Part shown: positions 57,309 to 64,000 of the stretch, in pieces
How positions within the stretch are numbered: the stretch's first letter is position 1
How the letters are laid out: the number at the start of each line of letters is the position of its first letter
Assembly: GCA_022495005.1 (NCBI GenBank)
Contig: JAGYXB010001004.1
Coordinates: 186,001-250,000, forward strand
Direction of reading: 5' to 3'
DNA length: 64,000 nucleotides
From: Rhyacophila brunnea
Lineage: Eukaryota; Arthropoda; Insecta; Trichoptera; Rhyacophilidae
Notes under the pieces: generated by a model
The model's input: the letters and a program-made list of their open reading frames with translations, nothing else
What the model was told of the DNA's origin: nothing
The model's database searches: none
Program-made: the position numbers and the translations under genes

Positions 57309-60300
57309 GTACCTAGTAAAACTATCAAATTCAAAATATTTTCTAGAATCGCATCCTATAACTAAAAAATAATCATGATAGATTGCACATAATAATGTTA
57401 GTAATTTATTTTTGAATACAAATATGTACCTATCTGTTTGAGTGGTTATGTTATAGACCCATTTGATGTTAGTTATAGCTATTTTATTATGATCGGAGCA
57501 TTATTAACTACTCAATTTGTAAAATATACGCAAAGTTTTAAGATTTCCGTATAATTTAATAATTGAATGACTAGTTTTAACAGTTTTGATACCTTTTTTG
57601 ACGAATCCTTTGCTTCGTTTGCGTTAAAAAAATGCCACTGTCTATGTATATTTAATTATTAAGAATATATTTAATTTTGTAATGTTTAACTTCATATGTG
57701 TAAGTATAGATAAGAATGTAGCCAATCCACAATAATGTCGAGCTGAGATAATGGCACTTTAGCAACAACGTGATATTAAAAATGTATGTAAAATTTAAAA
57801 TGTAAAATTGTAAATAGTATTTTATTTCAAGATTTTTTTTGCGGCTTGGCTGTTTTCAGCAGAACGTAGAGAAAACCTTCTCGCATCTGATCTATATCAT
57901 ATCTCATTTATTTTTATTTTTTGTGGACTGGCTACTTTCTGCATAACTATGTCCAATTTGTCATACGTCATATAAGTTACAAGAAGCATCTTTCAAAGTT
58001 TTAATATTTATATATATGGGAATATTTGTTACAAAAAACACATTAAAACTACCTCCCAATTCCAATAAAATTTTCCAGTATTTTTAATTTTAGGATTTTG
58101 ATATAAAAAAAATCCATCTTTAATAAAATATAACAGACTTCAAAACTCTATATGACACAAGGAGACAGTATTAATTAGTAAGTAAACTATTAAAGCACAC
58201 GAAACTCGTCCATTTACTTTATGAATTCTTTAACAAGGTATGCCCAACCCTCTACCTTTTACAATATTTAATATAACAAACAATTTTCTCTGTGCGCTTA
58301 GCTGGAAAATATATCCGTTTACCGAAATTCTAAGCAATCCGTTTCAACAATGTCATATTATCTGTTTATTTTCACAAATCTTGTACCAATTATTCTCTTC
58401 TCAAATGTCACCATTATTTCACAATATTTTCTTTATATTATAATAATATAAGAACCTCTACAAGTATACGATGTATTTAAACACCCACTTTGACCGGCTT
58501 TATATAAATACGTATTCTTGGGTTGTGGGCTTGAACGCACGGCTGGTTGAAAATGCAAATTGTTTTTTAGTGTATTTGATCTAATGCAAGAATTCAGTAG
58601 GTTGGGCAAATGACTCAAAACTATATTTCGTAAAACAAGTCGATTAATATAACCTATTTTAATAATAATATCGATTTTTATTCAAGTTACTTATAGTTGA
58701 AATTAAAAATACGACCTCTCAAAATAAAATTACATTAAAAATCTGACTTGAGTTCCAGAATTTACGTCATGTCATTATTTTTCATATATTATAGTCTTTG
58801 CTCCTAAAATGTATCAATAATAATAATTTTTTTATTTATTTCCTAACCATTTCTGAAGAATAAGGGAACTCATGAACGAGGCTGGTCATAGATTGGATCT
58901 GCTGACATAAATGAAATTATTTTGTATAAAGATTATGAATGTTAGTAAAAGATGAAGAGTAAATATTTCAAATTCACTTTTATATCTTTAAAGCATTTGT
59001 GTCCCATTCTGTTAACATATTCGCTCATGCCTACTTAAATAAAGCCATACATAAATTACACACTATTTATGTGATATGTTCGAGAAACGAACTCTCCATA
59101 CACTGCAATAAGTTACATTATAAATTTGTATTCATGCCGTTGACCTATTCTAATATTTATATTTTTATATTTTTATCTAAGAATGTATCTTGTATAAGCT
59201 GAAGTCAATAAATATAATATGCAGTAGGTACGAAATATGATTATATTATTTTTATTTGCCTGTATTCAAAGAGGGAACATAATTAGCTATTAATCTATTA
59301 TACTCTATTATTAGCTATTATTAAGCTTTTAATAATAGAAGCTTTACGTCCAATATAATATATAAGATTATTCAATTAGGGCTTAAAAATATTCGTTCTC
59401 TATTATACTCTATAGAAAGATCTTTTCTTAAGTGAAATTACCCCTAATTCGAAAAGAGAAATTCCACCCGCCCCCACAAGACTTTTGCTATAACTTTCTG
59501 CCAAAATTGATAATCTAAATTCAATGCAAAGTTCATTCAATATTTAAGATGAGCTTACTATGCGTACTGGAAGTAATTTTGAAGCCACAAGATTAATAAA
59601 TATAGATATAAAACAAATTATAAGTTTACAAAGATTTTGTGGTACGGAGTCTAGGAATTTTACGTCGATGCAAGAGCTAAGATTTGAATATAATTAAGTG
59701 TTTTGCATATTTTTCATTAAACTATTAATATTTTACAATTTATTCATCAAGTAATGACAACCACCTCCGTTTTCATGACTTATTCATATTTTTTATTTAA
59801 TGGAAAGAATCAAGTCTCTCTTTAATTTATTTCTATTATATTTCACACATTCATTAAATTTTGGAAAACTACTTCTTTTTCTTATAGTACCATCACCACC
59901 CATTCCAATTACGACGATACTGCTTTGCTTATCGTTGATCTTTTATTGGATGACAAGTTGAGGAATGCTGTATTTTTGTCCTCTCATAATGTAGTCGAGG
60001 TACTGTAGTTTTATGGTTTTGATAACTTTGCGTTCCTTTTCCATTCTAAGAACGTAAAAAATTGTCACCCGGTCATTCCAAGGAATGTTGATTGAATATC
60101 TTAAAAGCCTCAAAATTACTTAAGAATAGTTTTTTGTATACAAGGTTACACGTCCTATGAATATTTGTGACCCAAAATAACTATAGAATCTTCAATATAG
60201 AACATGGATTGACTTCAAAATGCAAGTAACTTAGTTGAATATACATAATGTATGTAAAATTTCACGCCAGGCGGGACTCAAATACACATCCATTAGATTA

Positions 60301-61029
60301 CGGCCAATATTTTTTTCCAATCCTGGTATATACATCTAAAATATTTTTGAATTATGAAAGTAAGTTTAATAATGAATGTTACATTCTCAATTTTTTTTAC
60401 GTAGCAGTACTCAATATAAAAAAGGTTAGTAGTTACACTAATCGTATAGTATTCTGCCCTATTAAAATAAATAACTTAATTTCAAATAAATCAATTTGGA
60501 AATAAATGGTTTATTTAAAAAAAAAAATCATACATAAAATGAGAAAATATTATACGGGAGAACCAGCCGTCATTCGGCAATACCACTTATTGTTTTCATC
60601 TCGATTTCTGTGATGCCTCTTGGTGTTTGTTGACCAATATGGTCAGCGTCCTGGCGGTATCATGATTATCTCGTAGAGGGAAGAAAATGTATAGTTTAGG
60701 ATGCTACAGGAGTATATACACGCGCGTTGTCTCGCATTGTTCATCAGCTCGTTTGGCTGAGGCCAATACTGCTAAAAATACGAATGTGAATATCGCTGTA
60801 GAGCGATTATTCTATGTTTTCCCGATGTAAATATATGAAAAATGTGTATCGTCGATCTAATTTTTGAGATGCTAGAAGAGGAGCGTAGAGGCTCTGGCGG
60901 AGAGTCTACGTGAGTGAAGGTGAAAGCAACCAGATGATAAAGTCCTCTGATAGGAAGCAGAAGGTTTTAAGGATACCGAAGATAGTTAGGTGCTCGGACG
61001 CTTATTAGATCTTCGTAATTCAGTGCTTA
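57309..61029. other. Non-coding stretch
   Basis: AT-rich. A short tRNA-like patch lies at about 60250-60310 on the minus strand (TGTATTTGAGTCCCGCC). The frames at 58240-58443, 58433-58618, 58999-59202 and 60248-60505 have no motif. Local inverted repeats near 59285-59345 (TATTATTAAGCTTTTAATAA) are simple A/T palindromes. Confidence 0.4.
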
Positions 61030-61200
61030 ATGTGCTATTCTTTCACCCGTTGGTTCCTAGTTCGATTCCGGTCACAATATTGATACGATTTTCTCAAAAC
61101 CTGGATGTTGATGAATGTTTTATTTCTATTATTAATTAATACGTCTTCACTGCACTACTGTCATTGAGCTTCATGGCATGTTGCAGTGTTAAAAAAAAAT
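61030..61200 (+). mobile_element. tRNA-derived SINE, family B copy 2
   Basis: The head ends with B-box TAGTTCGATTCCGGTCAC. The body GATTTTCTCAAAACCTGGATG and TTGATGAATGTTTTATTT matches family B, and the 3' end is ATGTTGCAGTGTTAAAAAAAAA. The downstream sequence also resembles the end of the copy at 63610. Confidence 0.75.
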
Positions 61201-62189
61201 CGTACATAGCATACTACACCGTGTTACCTAAATAGAATCTATTCTAAGGATATATAACCACGTCAACCTCAACTCATCGCACGAAATTAGTGAGGTATAG
61301 GGTTTCGTCCGGTAAGAAGTATTAGAAGGATACTGCCAATAACTATTTTTACATCAAGTTAAAACAATATGTAACTTTTAACTATAAAGCACACAAAGTC
61401 GCTGTTAGAAGAGCATGCACAAATTCTAAACCCTAACCACATACATCTTGATAATGACTTAAGTCTATCCATGTCACTAGAGCGGCATTGTCGTGAAAAA
61501 TGAATATTTTACTAATAAAAATATACGCTTTAAAATAATACAAAACAGGTCAAACGTGTCATCTTTATATAATGTCATCCTTGAACATTGTACCGACACT
61601 GTCAATATATGAATATATTATATTTTATTGTTTATCAGACGAATTTCCTCGAACACCCTCGCACATTTCGATTTGACTGTGAGACATAACGCGCAGTCAT
61701 AGCAAAGCGTTCTATTTGAATCGCTTGGAGGTAAAATTTCAAATTGCGATACAGGAAATTCATCTCGGCATGAAATATTTTACGATCATATTTCTCAGAG
61801 GCTTCCAAATTTATCGACATTTTATCGTCATATTTAAATTTTATGTCATATCCTATAAATTACTGTATACATCTTTATAATTTAACGTTAAAAATATTTA
61901 ATAATTGGGTTACTACATATTAATATACCTTTGTCTTCTTATTTGTCATACTTGGCTTGTGCAGATAATAAAGATGTAAATATTCTGTCCAACTAGTTTC
62001 ACAAAATCTATAATATAATCAACTTAGCTAATAGTGTTAATTGATGTCATTGTAAGTTATATATTTTTATTTCCTCTAGTGAAAAAATACGAAACATGAA
62101 ATTTGAGAGAAATAAATTTATTGATAATTATTTATTTTATTGGATTTAAGATAATATGTACTATAACATTTGCGTTATCATTCTTTTGC
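61201..62189. other. Non-coding stretch
   Basis: AT-rich. The minus-strand frame at 61635-61820 is without recognised motif. Confidence 0.4.
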
Positions 62190-62260
62190 AACCCGGGTTT
62201 TAACTTTCGACATCTTTGGGCACTATGCGTATTTACCATTGGTAAATGCACTGGTAATTA
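62190..62260 (+). repeat. Dispersed repeat family E, copy 3
   Basis: ACCCGGGTTTTAACTTTCGA followed by CATCTTTGGGCACTATGCG aligns to 3555-3640 and 13880-13962. It is shorter and more diverged. Confidence 0.5.
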
Positions 62261-62519
62261 GGTAAAATGCAATGGTATATGCCTAAGAAATTGAGACTCA
62301 AATGGATGAGTACATAACTTAAATTTATAAGAATTTATATTCAAATTCCATCAAGTACCTTTAGTTGATATTAATATGAAAATTCACATGTTTTAAAAGT
62401 TGTTTTAAACTGACAATTGTTTAAAAAATGTTTAATAAACTTACAATTGTTTTAAAAAAATGTTATAAAATATGAATTCCTGAAAGGATCCTATATTATT
62501 GTCCCCATCCCATTTGTAA

Positions 62520-62900
62520 CAGTTAATGACTTCGGGCTTTGTCAGCATTATTTTGACAATGATAAAATTAACAAGTCACTTAATTATCGCAAAATTGTCC
62601 CATCTACAGTCAGCATATTTCGCATGAACGGCATTCTTTGATGGGGTTCGAATCTCTCTGATTAGGTCATCGAAATGCTCGAAGTTGCAATAATGCAGAG
62701 GCCAGCAGATTTTGAAAAATGACTTTTGCAATTTACAGAATATTCATGTATATACATAGCGAGTCATAGATGACGAGCGAATCTTAGTATCAATCTTAAT
62801 CTCAATCCGTGCAGTAATCTTCGTGTCAGTCAGATTTCACTCTCTGAATCACTCCGCCCATCATCTCTTCTACAGAGCTTCGGACAAGTAACTTAACTCT
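62520..62900 (+). pseudogene. Repeat family C with coding potential, copy 2
   Basis: At 62524 the plus strand reads VNDFGLCQHYFDNDKINKSL. About 220 bases on it reads LRVSQISLSESLRPSSLLQS. The same two pieces are adjacent on the minus strand at 25800-26066. The insertion between them here, or a deletion there, shows the two copies diverged structurally. The parent element is unidentified. Confidence 0.45.
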
Positions 62901-63609
62901 TGTACCGACTGTTTACGCTGCAACAAAAACTCGTTCCTCCACACATTGGAGCAACCACCAAATGTTTTATATGTATGTAGTCAAAAATCTCTATATTTTT
63001 ATTTTCATAAAAGTTTTTATAATCCATGTTCATGTTTAATAAAATCCATTACATTCTATAATTTATTTAAAAAAATGCCTTAGTTCCTAATTAATAATAT
63101 AATTTACAATATATATATTTTTGTGTACAATTATTGTAATGACATAGTATTAAAAGATTATTTATTATACAAAATATGCATAACTACAATGAAAATCATG
63201 CATTAGGTAAATACTGTGGTAATAAAACTACAAATGGAAATTTTAATATTTGTTCTGTAGTAGTGGAAAATATTTTGCGAATAAAATGTTTTATAATATT
63301 CTGTCGTTTTCGAGAAATGCACATAAACGCCTTTGATAATATTTTTTATGCGTTTAGTTTTAAGTATTTCCACTTAGATAGAAACTCGCGAGAGATAAAT
63401 ATAGTGATATTGCACTTTGAGCCATATAATGTCTAAAAGAAATGCTATAAAAAAATAGAAAAAAAACCTATGGAATATTTGTCAATCAAATAAATAATGT
63501 TGTTTAATAATAATAATTTTGCATTTTACATACGGTTGTTTTTATTTGTATATGGTATGTGATAATATAAAATTTTCTAAAATCTATTCTATCTACTAAT
63601 AAGGTACAA

Positions 63610-63770
63610 AATATCAGTTTTGATGCTACTTGACCCGGTGAAGACACAATATTTTCTCAAAGCCTTGGTGTTTGTGATTGTTTCACTTATATTACTAAAT
63701 ATACTACTGTTAAACTACGTTACTGTTATTGGGCCCCAAGGCCTGTTGTAGTGTTATATGTAAATGTATA
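63610..63770 (+). mobile_element. tRNA-derived SINE, family B copy 3 (5'-truncated)
   Basis: CACAATATTTTCTCAAAGCC followed by TTGGTGTTTGTGATTGTTTC matches the body of 46087-46277. Its 3' part (GTTACTGTTATTGGGCCCCAAGGCCTGTTGTAGTG) is like TGTCATTGAGCTTCATGGCATGTTGCAGTG of the 61-kb copy. The tRNA head is mostly gone. Confidence 0.7.
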
Positions 63771-64000
63771 TTTTTTTATAAATCTTAATCTATTTCTTAA
63801 CTGACGACATAATTAAAGTCAGTAGAAATATATAGTAAAGCAATGAAAGTGAGTAATTAAATTAATTTGAAGATGTTTTCATTGAGCTGACGATTTACTT
63901 GTTTATAAATAATTATGACAAATTATAAAATGAGATAATTACATAGATATCGTCTTCAAATAAATTTGTTTTTCTTCCATTTTTATTTTAATACAGAAAA
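63771..64000. other. AT-rich end of window
   Basis: No feature seen. The AT-rich frame at 63176-63436, just before the SINE, also lacks any coding support. Confidence 0.4.

Noticed and set aside
1..64000. CRISPR arrays, bacterial operons, prophage or defence systems
   Set aside because: No regularly spaced direct repeats, no Shine-Dalgarno-led gene runs and no recognisable bacterial proteins. The sequence is eukaryotic.

Overview
The window is strongly AT-rich animal DNA and is almost certainly an intronic or intergenic stretch of an insect nuclear genome. The evidence is spliced genes with long introns, decayed LINEs, tRNA-headed SINEs, hAT-type and TTAA-type MITEs, and a ubiquitin pseudogene. 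The frequent TAGGTA-type words and the CCGAAATCCCGAA minisatellite suggest a sap-feeding hemipteran such as an aphid, but that is only an impression. Nothing bacterial is present: no operons, ribosome binding sites or CRISPR. No complete intact gene is visible.

The largest object is a broken Jockey/CR1-type non-LTR retrotransposon on the minus strand (about 4.35-7.76 kb), with an ORF1 C-terminus, endonuclease, reverse transcriptase and C-terminal domain in order but split by stops and frameshifts. It abuts one arm of a TTAA-flanked foldback repeat (7.75-8.22 kb). A full foldback copy lies at 27.49-28.95 kb and carries a second, nested TTAA element. A short copy lies at 44.97-45.24 kb. The arm at 8 kb preserves the empty site for the nested insertion. 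Two non-autonomous hAT elements have exact 8-bp target duplications (12.1-13.3 and 18.4-19.0 kb). Other fossils are two RTE C-termini (40.2 and 50.9 kb), two plus-strand LINE C-termini (10.2 and 47.4 kb), a LINE endonuclease start (36.4 kb), two copies of a retroelement-associated domain with an RPDG...WDAT core (36.7 and 56.2 kb), a repeat with coding potential (25.8 and 62.5 kb), at least two SINE families, and several unclassified repeats.

The most gene-like signal is on the plus strand at 23.29-30.97 kb. An ATG exon and up to four further exons have compatible splice phases (1-1, 1-1, 0-0, 1-1) and encode part of a protein with hydrophobic segments. It resembles the N-terminal half of an insect chemoreceptor, but this is inference. 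The foldback element sits in its last visible intron. No downstream exons were found here. A few isolated exon-like ORFs (17.1, 19.9, 39.5 and 57.1 kb) and a GC-richer possible 5' exon (32.1-32.4 kb) are listed with low confidence. I did not find a convincing novel functional system. The best leads are the foldback/TTAA family and the cryptic multi-exon gene.
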